Source of the DNA: Micromonospora sp. DSM 45708
GTDB lineage: Bacteria > Actinomycetota > Actinomycetes > Mycobacteriales > Micromonosporaceae
Reading direction: 5' to 3'
DNA length: 64,000 bases
Assembly: GCF_039566955.1 (NCBI RefSeq)
Contig: NZ_CP154796.1
Span: forward strand, 806,001 to 870,000
The position numbers were made by a program, and so were the translations under genes. Under the pieces are notes generated by a model. The model ran no database searches. It saw only the letters and a program-made list of their open reading frames with translations, and had not been told where the DNA came from. Numbering within the stretch: position 1 is the stretch's first letter; the number at the start of each line of letters is the position of its first letter. Positions 33,032 to 41,282 of this stretch are shown here, in pieces.

Positions 33032-33877
33032 ATGTTCGATACCTACGTCACGATCGTCGGCAACGTGCTGACCGCGCCGGAGTGGCGGCGGACCACGCAG
33101 AGCGGCACGCTGGTGGCCAACTTCAAGGTCGCCTCGACCGCGCGCCGGCTCGACCGGGACAGCGGCCGTTGGGTCGACGGCAACAGCCTGCGGGTCCGCG
33201 TCAACTGCTGGCGACGCCTGGCCGAGGGGGTGGCCGCCTCGGTGGCGGTGGGCGATCCGGTGATCGTCGCCGGCCGCCTCTACACCAGGGACTGGGTCGA
33301 CGAGGCCGGCACCCACCGCACGCTCTACGAGCTGGAGGCGGTCGCGGTCGGGCACGACCTGTCCCGGGGACGGTCGCGTTTCCTGCGCAACCAGCCGCGT
33401 GCGGCCACCAGCTCGGTCGAGGACGCCGATGCGGAGCAGCGGGTGCACGGCGAGGCGACCGAGCCGGTGCCCGACGCGCAGGCACCGACCCGGTTCGACG
33501 ACCGGCGGTTCGACGACGACTTCCCGCCGCCGGAGTTCGCGACGGCGCGGGTCGGCCTCGCCGGCTCGCTGGACCGGGTGGTCGAACTCGACCCGTTCGA
33601 CGACCGGCCCGCCGACCCGGGGACCGGCGACGGCACGCGGCCGGGCGGCCCGACCGGTGGTGGGGACGTCCGGCCCGGTGGACCGGAGGCGGGGGAGGAG
33701 GACGAGTTGGCCGCCGAGGAGGGGGACGAGCCGGCCCCGGCTGAGGACGACGAGTTGGCCGAGGTCGAGCTGCCGGTCGACGACGGGACGGCCGGCGCGG
33801 GGTCGGGCGCTGCGCGGTCGGGTGGCGCGGCTGCCTCGGGCCGTCGCGGCCGGCGGCGTACGCCGGTGCCCGCCTGA
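33032..33877 (+). CDS. ssb: single-stranded DNA-binding protein (SsbB-like, long acidic tail)
   Basis: A 281-residue protein. The N-terminal OB fold is canonical (TIVGNVLTAPEWRRTTQSGTLVANFKVASTARR, then NSLRVRVNCWRRLAEGVAASVAVGDPVIVAGRLYTRDW). The rest is a long Asp/Glu/Gly/Pro-rich tail that ends in basic RRGRRRTPVPA rather than the DDDIPF tip that recruits partners. It is therefore probably a specialised paralogue, not the main replication SSB. TGGGAGGGG precedes the ATG. Confidence 0.85.
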   Translation: MFDTYVTIVGNVLTAPEWRRTTQSGTLVANFKVASTARRLDRDSGRWVDGNSLRVRVNCWRRLAEGVAASVAVGDPVIVAGRLYTRDWVDEAGTHRTLYELEAVAVGHDLSRGRSRFLRNQPRAATSSVEDADAEQRVHGEATEPVPDAQAPTRFDDRRFDDDFPPPEFATARVGLAGSLDRVVELDPFDDRPADPGTGDGTRPGGPTGGGDVRPGGPEAGEEDELAAEEGDEPAPAEDDELAEVELPVDDGTAGAGSGAARSGGAAASGRRGRRRTPVPA

Positions 33878-33900
33878 GCCTCCGGCCGTGCAACGGGGAC

Positions 33901-33929
33901 GCGGGGTGGTGGCGGCGTCGCCACCCCGC
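33901..33929 (+). terminator. hairpin terminator after ssb
   Basis: GCGGGGTGG (33901-33909) pairs with CCACCCCGC (33921-33929); the 11-nt loop can extend the stem partly. Confidence 0.55.
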
Positions 33930-33988
33930 GGCACGGTCCGCCCGCGCCACCGGATGCGGCTAGGCTGGCCGGCCGGAGGTGGTGACGG

Positions 33989-35041
33989 GTGCGGCAGGCG
34001 ACCGCCATGGCGAACGCGACCGGGCTGGTGGCGGGCTACGCGCTCGACGCGCTGCTCGGCGACCCGCGCCGGTGGCATCCGGTGGCCGGCTTCGGCCGCG
34101 CCGCCGGTGCGCTGGAGCGGCGGGTCTACCGCCCGGACCGCGCGGCCGGCGTCGTGTTCACCGCGCTCGCGGTCGGTGCGCCGGTGCTGCTCGGGGCCGT
34201 CGCCGGGCGCGCCACCCGACGGCATCCGGCGGCGCGGGCCGCGCTGGTGGCCGCCGGCACCTGGACGGTGCTCGGCGGGCGTACGCTGCGGCACGAGTCC
34301 CGGGTGATGGCGCGGGCGCTGCGCCGGGCCGACCTGCCCGCCGCGCGGGCCCGCCTCGGTCACCTCTGCGGGCGGGACCCGTCGACGCTCGACGAACCGG
34401 AGTTGGCCCGGGCCACCGTCGAGTCCGTCGCCGAGAACACCTCCGACGCGGTGGTCGCGCCGCTGGTCTGGGGCGCGGTCGCGGGGCTCCCCGGCCTGCT
34501 CGGCTACCGGGCGGCGAACACGCTCGACGCCATGGTCGGCCACCGCTCGCCCCGGTACGCCCGCTTCGGCACCCCGGCCGCCCGGCTGGACGACCTGCTC
34601 AACCTGGTGCCGTCCCGGCTGACCGGGCTGCTCACCGTGGCCGTCGCGCCGGTGGCGCACGGGAACCGCGCCGCCGCGTGGCACGTGTGGCGGCGGGACC
34701 GGGCCGACCATCCGAGCCCGAACGCCGGGCAGTGCGAGGCGGCGATGGCCGGCGCGCTCGGTGTCCGGCTGGGCGGGCGCAACGTGTACTTCGGTCGCTC
34801 GGAGACGCGGCCGTTCCTCGGTGACGGGCCCCGGCCGGAGGCGCGGCACCTGAAGCGGGCCGCCCGGGTCTCCGGCGCGGTGGGGCTGGCCGCGCTCGGG
34901 CTGGCCGCGCTCTACCCGGTGACGGTGGGCCGGTTGGCCGGCGCCGCTGGCCGGGCCGCGCTGCGCACGGCGGCCGGCTGCCGGGCGGTGGCCGGGGCTT
35001 CGCCGGCGGGATCGTTCGCCAACCGGGGGAGGGGGCGGTGA
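33989..35041 (+). CDS. cobD: adenosylcobinamide-phosphate synthase CobD/CbiB
   Basis: It attaches aminopropanol (or its phosphate) to adenosylcobyric acid. The 350-residue membrane protein has the family start [25 protein letters not shown] and the conserved [47 protein letters not shown] and [26 protein letters not shown] 33989 was chosen for GGAGG 9 nt upstream. GTGA overlap couples it to cobQ. Confidence 0.95.
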   Translation: MRQATAMANATGLVAGYALDALLGDPRRWHPVAGFGRAAGALERRVYRPDRAAGVVFTALAVGAPVLLGAVAGRATRRHPAARAALVAAGTWTVLGGRTLRHESRVMARALRRADLPAARARLGHLCGRDPSTLDEPELARATVESVAENTSDAVVAPLVWGAVAGLPGLLGYRAANTLDAMVGHRSPRYARFGTPAARLDDLLNLVPSRLTGLLTVAVAPVAHGNRAAAWHVWRRDRADHPSPNAGQCEAAMAGALGVRLGGRNVYFGRSETRPFLGDGPRPEARHLKRAARVSGAVGLAALGLAALYPVTVGRLAGAAGRAALRTAAGCRAVAGASPAGSFANRGRGR

Positions 35042-36582
35042 GCGGCGGGCTGCTGGTCGCCGGCACCACCTCCGACGCCGGCAAGAGCGTGCTCACCGCC
35101 GGCATCTGCCGCTGGCTGCGCCGCCGGGGCGTCCGGGTCGCCCCGTTCAAGGCGCAGAACATGTCCAACAACTCCGCGGTCGTGGTCGGCCCGGACGGTC
35201 GGGGCGGCGAACTGGGCCGGGCCCAGGCGATGCAGGCCGCCGCCGCCGGGCTCGCCCCCGACCTGCGCTTCAATCCGGTGCTGCTCAAGCCGGGCAGCGA
35301 TCTCGCCAGCCAGGTGGTGCTGCTCGGCGAGGCGGTCGACACGGTGACCGCCGGAAACTTCCACGCGTTGCGTCCCGGGCTCGCCGCCACCGCGTACGCG
35401 GCGCTGGCCGAGCTGCGCGCCGAGTACGACGTGGTGATCTGCGAGGGCGCGGGCAGCCCGGCGGAGATCAACCTGCGAGCCGGTGACTACGTCAACATGG
35501 GGCTGGCCCGGCAGGCCGCGCTGCCGGCGATCGTGGTCGGCGACATCGACCGGGGTGGCGTGTTCGCCTCGATGTTCGGCACCGTGGCGCTGCTCGACGC
35601 CGCCGACCAGGCGCTGGTCGCCGGCTTCGTGATCAACAAGTTCCGGGGCGATCTCGGGCTGCTCCGCCCCGGGCTGGACATGCTGCACCGGGTCACCGGC
35701 CGGCCCACGTACGGGGTGCTGCCCTGGGCGCTGGACCTGTGGCTGGACGCGGAGGACTCGCTCGCGTACGGGCGGGTGCTCGGGCGGCCGACGGCGCCGC
35801 GCGGCACCGAGTGGCTCGACGTGGCAGTGGTCCGACTGCCCCGGGTCAGCAACGCCACCGACGTGGAGGCGCTCGCCACCGAGCCCGGGGTCCGGGTGCG
35901 GCTGACCGTCGAACCGGCCGAGCTGGCCGCCGCCGACCTGGTGGTGCTGCCCGGCTCGAAGTCGACCGTCGCCGACCTGGCCTGGCTGCGGGAGACCGGG
36001 CTGGCCGACGCGGTCCTCGGGCACGCCGCCGCCGGCCGTCCGCTGCTCGGCATCTGCGGCGGGTTCCAGATGCTCGGCCGGGCGATCCACGACCCGGTGG
36101 AGAGCCGTCGGGGCAGCGTCCCCGGCCTCGGCCTGCTGCCGGTCGAGGTCACGTTCGACCCGCGCAAGACGGTCCGCCGGGCCGAGGGCACGGCGGCCGG
36201 CGACACGGACGTGCCGGTGGACGGGTACGAGATCCACCACGGTCGGGTCTCCGCCGCCGACCCGGGCCTGCCGCCGCTGCTGCGGTACGCCGACGGCAGC
36301 GGCGAGGGCGCCCGGCTCGGCGCGGTGTACGGCACGCACTGGCACGGCGCCTTCGAATCCGACGCGTTCCGCCGCCGGTTCCTCACCGAGGTCGCCGGCG
36401 CGGCCGGTCGGACCGGCTTCAAGGTCGCGCCGGACACGTCGTTCGCGGCGGCCCGGGAACGGACCCTGGACCTGCTCGGCGACCTGGTGGAGGAGCATCT
36501 CGACACCGGGGCGCTGTGGCGACTGATCGAGGCCGGTCCGTCGCCGGACCTGCCGTTCGTGCCACCCGGCGCACCCGACTGA
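35038..36582 (+). CDS. cobQ: cobyric acid synthase
   Basis: Glutamine-dependent amidation of adenosylcobyrinate a,c-diamide at four side chains. In 514 residues: a dethiobiotin-synthetase-like ATP domain ([42 protein letters not shown]) and a class I amidotransferase domain with its nucleophile intact ([17 protein letters not shown]). GTG start overlaps cobD by 4 bp. Confidence 0.97.
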   Translation: MSGGLLVAGTTSDAGKSVLTAGICRWLRRRGVRVAPFKAQNMSNNSAVVVGPDGRGGELGRAQAMQAAAAGLAPDLRFNPVLLKPGSDLASQVVLLGEAVDTVTAGNFHALRPGLAATAYAALAELRAEYDVVICEGAGSPAEINLRAGDYVNMGLARQAALPAIVVGDIDRGGVFASMFGTVALLDAADQALVAGFVINKFRGDLGLLRPGLDMLHRVTGRPTYGVLPWALDLWLDAEDSLAYGRVLGRPTAPRGTEWLDVAVVRLPRVSNATDVEALATEPGVRVRLTVEPAELAAADLVVLPGSKSTVADLAWLRETGLADAVLGHAAAGRPLLGICGGFQMLGRAIHDPVESRRGSVPGLGLLPVEVTFDPRKTVRRAEGTAAGDTDVPVDGYEIHHGRVSAADPGLPPLLRYADGSGEGARLGAVYGTHWHGAFESDAFRRRFLTEVAGAAGRTGFKVAPDTSFAAARERTLDLLGDLVEEHLDTGALWRLIEAGPSPDLPFVPPGAPD

Positions 36583-36667
36583 ACCGCCGTGTCGGGCCGC
36601 CGGCACCGGCCGCCGCGAACGGGCGACCGCGACGGCAGTCGGCCGCCGCGACCGGGCGGCGGGTGGC

Positions 36668-37084
36668 TCAGACGCGTACGTCGGCCGGACGGTCGGACAT
36701 CGGCAGCCCGGCCTCCCGCCAGCCCTGCACGCCACCGATCATGTCGGTCGCCTGACGCAGCCCGAGCGTCTGGAGGCTGGCGGCGGCCAGGCTGGAGCTG
36801 TAGCCCTGGCGGCACACGACCACGATCTCGCGGTCGTACCCGGTGGCCTCCGGGATGCGCCACGCGCTGGCCGGGTCGAGCCGCCATTCCAGCACCGTGC
36901 GGTCGATGACGATCGCGCCGGGCAGTTCGCCCTCCTCGCGGCGTTGCGTCTCGGTGCGGGTGTCGATCAGCAGTGCCCCGTTGCGGACCGCCTCGACGGT
37001 CTCGTGCGGGGTGAGCCGGCGGAGGCCGGCGCGGGCCTGTTCCAGGAGGGCGTCGACGCCCGGACACATCACGTCATGGAGCAC
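36668..37084 (-). CDS. rhodanese-like sulfurtransferase domain protein
   Basis: A 138-residue single rhodanese domain with the active-site loop CRQGYSSSLAA (catalytic Cys near 93), preceded by LLIDTRTETQRREEGELPGAIVI. It transfers sulfane sulfur or serves as a sulfur-relay or redox protein. The GTG at 37084 has weak upstream signals; ATG 37069 is possible. Confidence 0.85.
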   Translation of the reverse strand: MLHDVMCPGVDALLEQARAGLRRLTPHETVEAVRNGALLIDTRTETQRREEGELPGAIVIDRTVLEWRLDPASAWRIPEATGYDREIVVVCRQGYSSSLAAASLQTLGLRQATDMIGGVQGWREAGLPMSDRPADVRV

Positions 37085-37166
37085 CCCCAGATCATGCCCA
37101 TCACGTCGCCGCGCCGCCCGGTGAAACGGCCCGCCGGGTCGCAGGATCCAGCGGACGGGGGAACGT

Positions 37167-37172
37167 TAGCGT
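37167..37172 (+). promoter_or_regulatory. -10 hexamer of a leaderless promoter
   Basis: TAGCGT, 7 nt before the GTG at 37180. Confidence 0.45.
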
Positions 37173-37179
37173 CGGTCGG

Positions 37180-37833
37180 GTGAACGTCGAGGTGGTCGAG
37201 GCGTACGCCGGGTTGGCCCGCCGGGTGCTGGCCGGGCCGGCGCGGTTGGGGCGTACCCGGCTGGTGGCGGTGGACGGGCCGAGCGGCGCGGGCAAGAGCG
37301 TGTTCGCGACGCGCCTCGCGGACGCGTTCGCGGCGGCTGCGGGCGGCGTCCGGCCACCGCTGGTCCGCACCGACGACCTGCTCGACGGCTGGGACGACCA
37401 GCTCACGTTCTGGACCCGCCTGGAGGAGTGGGTGCTCGGCCCGGTGCGCGCCGGGCGGGCGGGCGGCCACCGCCGGTACAGCTGGGTCCGCCGTCGCTTC
37501 CTGGACCGGGTGGTGCCGGTGCCGGCCGGGCCGGTGCTGATCGTCGAGGGGGTGAGCGCGGCGCGCGCCGCGGTGCGCCCCGAGCTGACGCTGTCGGTGC
37601 TGGTGACCGCGCCGGCCGAGCTGCGGCTGGCCCGGGCGCTGGCCCGCGACGGCGCCCAGGTGTTGCCGGAGTTGCGTCGCTGGCACGCCGGGGAGCGGGC
37701 GCACTTCACCGCCGACGGCACCGCGGCGGCGGTGGACCTGGTGGTCGACGGCGCGCCCGACCTGCCGCACGACGCGGACCGCTACTACGTGCGGTTCGGC
37801 CGGCGACCGGGCTGGGAGGGCGTGGTCGGGTAA
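37180..37833 (+). CDS. uridine-kinase-like P-loop kinase
   Basis: A 217-residue P-loop protein with Walker A VDGPSGAGKSVFATRLADAF near residue 30, VRTDDLLDGWDDQ (the catalytic Asp region of uridine/panthothenate-type kinases), YSWVRRRFLDRVVPVPAGPVLIVEGVSAAR and a lid segment. It resembles actinobacterial proteins named uridine kinase; true substrate not proven. TAGCGT 7 nt before GTG suggests leaderless transcription. Confidence 0.8.
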   Translation: MNVEVVEAYAGLARRVLAGPARLGRTRLVAVDGPSGAGKSVFATRLADAFAAAAGGVRPPLVRTDDLLDGWDDQLTFWTRLEEWVLGPVRAGRAGGHRRYSWVRRRFLDRVVPVPAGPVLIVEGVSAARAAVRPELTLSVLVTAPAELRLARALARDGAQVLPELRRWHAGERAHFTADGTAAAVDLVVDGAPDLPHDADRYYVRFGRRPGWEGVVG

Positions 37834-37841
37834 GGCCGGCA

Positions 37842-37847
37842 TACGAT
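37842..37847 (+). promoter_or_regulatory. -10 hexamer of a leaderless promoter for the M20 peptidase
   Basis: TACGAT, 7 nt before the ATG at 37855. Confidence 0.5.
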
Positions 37848-37854
37848 TCCGGTC

Positions 37855-39216
37855 ATGACCACTCCGATCATCTCCGAGTCCGACGTGCGGGCCGCCGTCG
37901 AGCGGGAACTGCCCGGTGTCCGTGCCGACCTCGAACGACTCGTCCGCATCCCGGGCATCGCCTTCGAGGGCTTCGACCACTCGCACGTGGAGCGCTCCGC
38001 CGAGGCGGTGGCGGAGCTGCTGCGCGGCTGCGGCCTCGACACCCGGATCGTCCGCTCCGGCGGCCAGCCGGCGGTGATCGGGACGAAGGCGGCCCCGCCC
38101 GGCGCGCCCACCGTGCTGCTCTACGCCCACCACGACGTGCAGCCGGTCGGTGACCTGTCGTTGTGGGAGTCCGACCCGTTCGAGCCGGTGGAGCGCGACG
38201 GCCGCCTCTACGGCCGGGGCGCCGCCGACGACAAGGCCGGAATCATGGCGCACGTCGCCGCGCTGCGCGCGTTCGGCGACCGGCTCCCGGTCGGCGTGGT
38301 GCTGTTCATCGAGGGCGAGGAGGAGTACGGCTCGGACTCGCTGGAGCGGCTGCTCGCCGAGCACCGTGACGACCTGGCCTCGGACGTCATCGTGATCGCC
38401 GACTCCACCAACTGGGACGTCGGTGTGCCGGCGCTGACCACCTCGCTGCGCGGCATCGTCAACTGCTTCGTGGAGGTGCGCACGCTCGACCACGCGGTGC
38501 ACAGCGGCATGTTCGGCGGGGCCGTGCCGGACGCGCTGACCGCGCTGGTGAAGCTGCTCGGCACGCTGCACGACGACGCCGGTGACGTCGCGGTGGACGG
38601 CCTGGCCGGCCGCGAGGGCGCGGTCGTCGACTACCCGGAGGACCGGTTCCGCGCGGAGGCCGGCCTGGTCGACGGCGCGCGGTTGTTCGGTACCGGCCGG
38701 ATCACCGACCGGCTCTGGACGAAGCCGGCGCTGGCGATCCTCGGCATCGACGCGCCGGCCACCGGTGAGGCGCCGAACGCGCTGGTCCCGGCCGCGAAGG
38801 CGAAGCTGAGCGTACGGCTGGCGCCGGGCGACGACCCGAAGAAGGCGTACGCCGCGCTGACCGCGCACCTGGAGCGGAACGCGCCGTGGGGCGCGCAGGT
38901 GACGGTGACGTTCGAGCACGACGGCGCACCGTGCGTGATCGACGCCAGCGGGCCGATGTTCGACGCGGCGCGCGCCGCGTTCCGGGGCGCCTGGGACGGC
39001 ACCGACCCGGTCGACATCGGGGTGGGTGGCTCGATTCCGTTCATCGCCACGTTCCAAGAGATGTTCCCGCGGGCGGCGATCCTGGTGACCGGCGTGGAGG
39101 ACCCGCACGCCCGGGCGCACGGGCCGAACGAGAGCCTGCACCTGGGCGAGTTCGCCCGGGTCTGCCTGGCCGAGGCGTTGTTGCTGGCCAAGGTGGCCGA
39201 GGCGGGCCGCGCCTGA
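37855..39216 (+). CDS. M20 family metallo-dipeptidase
   Basis: A 453-residue di-zinc exopeptidase. LLYAHHDVQPVG holds the first metal His and Asp; GRGAADDKAGIMAH holds the bridging Asp. FIEGEEEYGSDSL supplies the general-base and metal Glu residues, and a late GPNESLHLGEF carries the final His. A dimerisation insert follows. It likely cleaves dipeptides in the cytosol. TACGAT 7 nt upstream suggests leaderless mRNA. Confidence 0.93.
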   Translation: MTTPIISESDVRAAVERELPGVRADLERLVRIPGIAFEGFDHSHVERSAEAVAELLRGCGLDTRIVRSGGQPAVIGTKAAPPGAPTVLLYAHHDVQPVGDLSLWESDPFEPVERDGRLYGRGAADDKAGIMAHVAALRAFGDRLPVGVVLFIEGEEEYGSDSLERLLAEHRDDLASDVIVIADSTNWDVGVPALTTSLRGIVNCFVEVRTLDHAVHSGMFGGAVPDALTALVKLLGTLHDDAGDVAVDGLAGREGAVVDYPEDRFRAEAGLVDGARLFGTGRITDRLWTKPALAILGIDAPATGEAPNALVPAAKAKLSVRLAPGDDPKKAYAALTAHLERNAPWGAQVTVTFEHDGAPCVIDASGPMFDAARAAFRGAWDGTDPVDIGVGGSIPFIATFQEMFPRAAILVTGVEDPHARAHGPNESLHLGEFARVCLAEALLLAKVAEAGRA

Positions 39217-39335
39217 CCGGCGGGCCGCCCGGTGGACGTCGGCACGGCGGGTGTCGTCGCCGGCTTCCGTGACGGTGGGTGACGGCAGGGCGGGACGATG
39301 CGGTCGGAAGCGATATGCCTGGCAGTCATAATTAT

Positions 39336-40733
39336 GGATTTTGTGCTGGATGTGTGGGTCATCGGTTGGGGAGTTGGGGGCGGTGGCCGCCGAGGCTGAG
39401 TAGGGCTAGGGCGATGAGGGCGTGGGGTGAGTGGAAGCCGAAGGCCATCCGGGTGATGAGGCGGATCTTGGCATTGACGGATTCGATGCGGCCGTTGGAC
39501 AGGCCGTGTTCGAGCGAGGCGATGATGGCGTCGCGGTGGCGGACCACGCGGCGTTGCAGGTCGACGAAGATGTCGATGCGGCTGCGGCGGGCCCAGCCGA
39601 TCCATTGGTCGAGGGCTTGGACCGCTGTGGTGGGGCTGGTTTTGGCCAGGGTGAACACGTAGCGCAGGCCTTCTTTGAGGGCCCAGGCTCGGTGTAGGCG
39701 GGGGTGGTTCTTGGCGATCCAGTCGAGGGTGGCCCGTTGTGCGCCGGTGAGGTTGTCCGGGTTCTTCCACAACGCCCAGCGGGTGTTCTTCACCAGCCGC
39801 GCTTCGCCGACGGCGACACCGCGACGGCCTGTTCCCCGACCGGCGGCGGCGTTCCATACCTGCCGGCGGACTCGGTCCACGGCGTCGCTGGCCCAGGCCA
39901 CGACGTGGAACGGGTCGGCGCAGCGCACCGCGTTCGGGCAACGACGGCGCACCACGGTGGTGATCCAGTCCGCGCCGTCAGCCGACACGTGGGTGATCGC
40001 GGCTGCCCGCTCGGGTCCGAGCAGGTCGAAGAACTCGTGCAACGTAGCCGCGCTCTTGCCCGCAGCGGCCCACACCAGCCGGCCGGTGTCGTGATCCACC
40101 ACCACGCTCAGATACCGGTGGCCTTTCTTGTAGCTGACCTCGTCGATACCGATACGACGTAACCCGTCGAGGCGATCCACCGCTGCGCCGCTATCAGCCC
40201 ACACCCGCGCGATGATCGCACCCACCGTGCGCCAACTGATCCGCATCAACCGCGACACCACCGACTTCGCCGCGTGCACCGCCAACCACGCCACCGCCTG
40301 ATCGAACGCCCGGGTATGCCCCGCCCCATGCCTGGCCCACGGCACCGCCGCGACCACCACCCCATGCACCCGACACGACACCCGCGGCGCATCGGCCTCG
40401 ATCACCGCCCGCACCACCCCCAGATCCAACGCCCGCCACCGCCGACGCACCCCCGCGTCATAACCAGGACACCGCCGCCGGCAAAACGGACACCGCCGCC
40501 GAGCACCCCGAGCCACCCGCACCCGAGCCACCACCACCTGCTCGACCGCATCGAACTCGACACCCTCCACCACCGCCTGCTCGACCCCGAACAACCGAGC
40601 CCATACCCTTACCGAACGCACGCCGTTGCCCCGCCCACTCAGTTCTGACCTTCGACAAGCCAGAACCTAGGCAGGACAACGGCGTGCGCCATCAACGACG
40701 CGCCCAACCACCCACAAACACGTCACAAGACCC
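39336..40733 (-). mobile_element. ISL3-family insertion sequence with 8-bp target duplication
   Basis: 1398 bp. The ends are imperfect inverted repeats: GGATTTTGTG... at the left and, on the complement, GGGTCTTGTG... at the right, with similarity continuing to GTGTGGGT / TGTGGGT at about 24 bp. The direct repeat ATAATTAT flanks both sides (39328-39335 and 40734-40741). An 8-bp duplication and GG ends are typical of ISL3. The single transposase gene is intact, so the element may be active or recent. Confidence 0.92.
39359..40621 (-). CDS. ISL3 family transposase
   Basis: A full-length 420-residue transposase: an N-terminal zinc ribbon (CPFCRRRC), a helix-turn-helix (VSRLMRISWRTVGAIIARVW), then the catalytic DDE domain with GIDEVSYKKGHRYLSVVVDHDTG, THVSADGADWI and the Glu in GLSNGRIESVNAKIRLITRMAFGF. 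No frameshift. The coding region is slightly less GC-rich, and codon use is more relaxed than in its neighbours, consistent with transfer. Confidence 0.95.
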   Translation of the reverse strand: MRSVRVWARLFGVEQAVVEGVEFDAVEQVVVARVRVARGARRRCPFCRRRCPGYDAGVRRRWRALDLGVVRAVIEADAPRVSCRVHGVVVAAVPWARHGAGHTRAFDQAVAWLAVHAAKSVVSRLMRISWRTVGAIIARVWADSGAAVDRLDGLRRIGIDEVSYKKGHRYLSVVVDHDTGRLVWAAAGKSAATLHEFFDLLGPERAAAITHVSADGADWITTVVRRRCPNAVRCADPFHVVAWASDAVDRVRRQVWNAAAGRGTGRRGVAVGEARLVKNTRWALWKNPDNLTGAQRATLDWIAKNHPRLHRAWALKEGLRYVFTLAKTSPTTAVQALDQWIGWARRSRIDIFVDLQRRVVRHRDAIIASLEHGLSNGRIESVNAKIRLITRMAFGFHSPHALIALALLSLGGHRPQLPNR

Positions 40734-40860
40734 ATAATTATGCCGCTGCGGTATATCGCTTTCCGACCGCCTCATTGCCCCGTCGCGGTGCGCCCGGTGT
40801 CGGAACCGTAACTTCGGGATGGATGTCGGAGTTTGCGGTGTGTCGGTCGGCCGGGTGTTA

Positions 40861-40866
40861 TAGCCT
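40861..40866 (+). promoter_or_regulatory. -10 hexamer of a leaderless promoter
   Basis: TAGCCT, 7 nt before the ATG at 40874. Confidence 0.45.
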
Positions 40867-40867
40867 C

Positions 40868-40883
40868 TCGAACATGCGTACGA
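40868..40883 (+). promoter_or_regulatory. candidate LexA (SOS) box over the start codon
   Basis: TCGAACATGCGTACGA matches the actinobacterial SOS box TCGAAC-N4-GTTCGA at 11 of 12 fixed positions. It overlaps the -10/start region of the 68-aa gene just upstream of the DNA ligase gene. Confidence 0.45.
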
Positions 40884-41080
40884 ACGACGAGATGGCGCGG
40901 CTCCAGGCCGCCGTCCGTGCTCTGGGGGACGTCGACGTCTCCGCGTGGCCCGAGGCCACGCTCAAGGAACAGCTCGGTGAGCTCTCCGCCACGCTGGTCA
41001 CCCTCGACGCGCTGCTGACCCGGGTCGCCGACGGCGTGCGCGGGCGCGGCCTGCGCGTCGAGGAGCCGGTCTCGGCCTGA
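40874..41080 (+). CDS. small protein of unknown function (68 aa)
   Basis: A mostly helical protein (DEMARLQAAVRALGDVDVSAWPEATLKEQLGELSATLVTLDALLTRVADGVRGRGL). It resembles the start of DUF222/HNH-type proteins but has no HNH domain, so it is either a genuine small protein or a truncated remnant. The ATG is preceded by TAGCCT at 7 nt and overlapped by a near-perfect SOS box. Confidence 0.55.
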   Translation: MRTNDEMARLQAAVRALGDVDVSAWPEATLKEQLGELSATLVTLDALLTRVADGVRGRGLRVEEPVSA

Positions 41081-41133
41081 CCGTCGAAGGGCCGGGCCGC
41101 GGCGCTCGGCTCGGCGGCGCGCTCGGCCGCGCG

Positions 41134-41197
41134 CCGCGCGATCCGCGCGTCCCGCGATCCGCGCGCCGCGCGATCCGCGCGTCCCGCGATCCGCGCG
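41134..41197 (+). repeat. perfect 32-bp tandem duplication
   Basis: 41134-41165 and 41166-41197 are identical and themselves built of GCGCGATCC and CGCGTCC units. It lies between the 68-aa gene and the ligase gene. Not coding. Confidence 0.85.
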
Positions 41198-41282
41198 ATC
41201 CGGTCGGTCCGGCGCACCCGATGCGGTGTGCCGGGCCGCCGGAAGCGCCCCGCTGTCGCAGGTGACTGGCAGGATGTGGGGC

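Larger units (their letters stand above)
39300..40770. repeat. imperfect palindrome split by the insertion sequence
   Basis: Joining 39300-39335 to 40742-40770 (one target copy) rebuilds a 65-bp imperfect palindrome. The outer arms GCGGTCGGAA...GCGATAT match TATATCGCTTTCCGACCGC with one extra base; the centre is CATAATTATG. The IS landed in this AT-rich centre. Confidence 0.65.

Noticed and set aside
33878..33988. Cobalamin riboswitch upstream of cobD (also checked before cobB and cobC)
   Set aside because: The leaders are too short or hold only simple hairpins; I could not find the GCCACTG B12-box.
39300..40770. Taking the outer GCGGTCGGAA repeats as the ends of the insertion sequence
   Set aside because: No target duplication flanks them, whereas the inner GG...CC ends are flanked by a perfect 8-bp duplication.
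40840..40866. LexA-independent (RecA-NDp/ClpR) DNA-damage promoter before the 68-aa gene
   Set aside because: TGTCGGT and TAGCCT are present but the spacing is several bases too long for that promoter class.
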